DNA from: Nocardioides sp.
Lineage (GTDB): Bacteria; Actinomycetota; Actinomycetes; Propionibacteriales; Nocardioidaceae
Length of the DNA stretch: 39,362 nucleotides
Direction: 5' to 3'
Assembly (NCBI RefSeq): GCF_024509035.1
Contig: NZ_JANINT010000117.1
Location: 1-39,362 of the forward strand
The translations under genes and the position numbers were made by a program. This document shows, piece after piece, positions 39,040 to 39,362 of the stretch (the first letter of the stretch is position 1; each line of letters opens with the position of its first letter). The notes beneath the pieces are model-generated. The model searched no databases and was not told the origin of the DNA. It saw only the letters and a program-made list of their open reading frames with translations.

Positions 39040-39362
<323 letters not shown>

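Overview
The window is high-GC actinobacterial chromosome, probably Nocardioidaceae-like (inferred from gene content; not verified). It begins with an XRE regulator / HbhA-like / DUF2516 block that resembles the M. tuberculosis Rv0474-Rv0476 neighbourhood. The rest is a large surface-glycan locus. It encodes a matrixin-like secreted protease, a Wzz/BY-kinase, a WbpM/CapD-type NDP-sugar dehydratase, three different sulfotransferases, several methyltransferases and an acetyltransferase-methyltransferase fusion. It also carries GT2, GT4 and GT61 enzymes, two WbsX/GH99-like proteins, a Wzm/Wzt ABC exporter, three tandem secreted GH-A-like paralogs, dTDP-rhamnose genes (rmlA, rmlB, rmlC-rmlD fusion) and two tandem GDP-mannose 4,6-dehydratase-like genes. 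The most unusual element is an apparently translationally coupled 8-gene run on the minus strand (27082 to 16067). In it a MoxR / DUF58 / TM-DUF4129 module without a transglutaminase is joined directly to Wzm-Wzt, a coiled-coil sulfotransferase, a trimodular WbsX-GT4-GT2 giant and a methyltransferase. Other notable items are the secreted GH-A triplet, a nested 5'UTR hairpin that would sequester a Shine-Dalgarno sequence, and a lower-GC mosaic segment with long non-coding gaps. All family calls come from reading motifs by eye; no database search was run.
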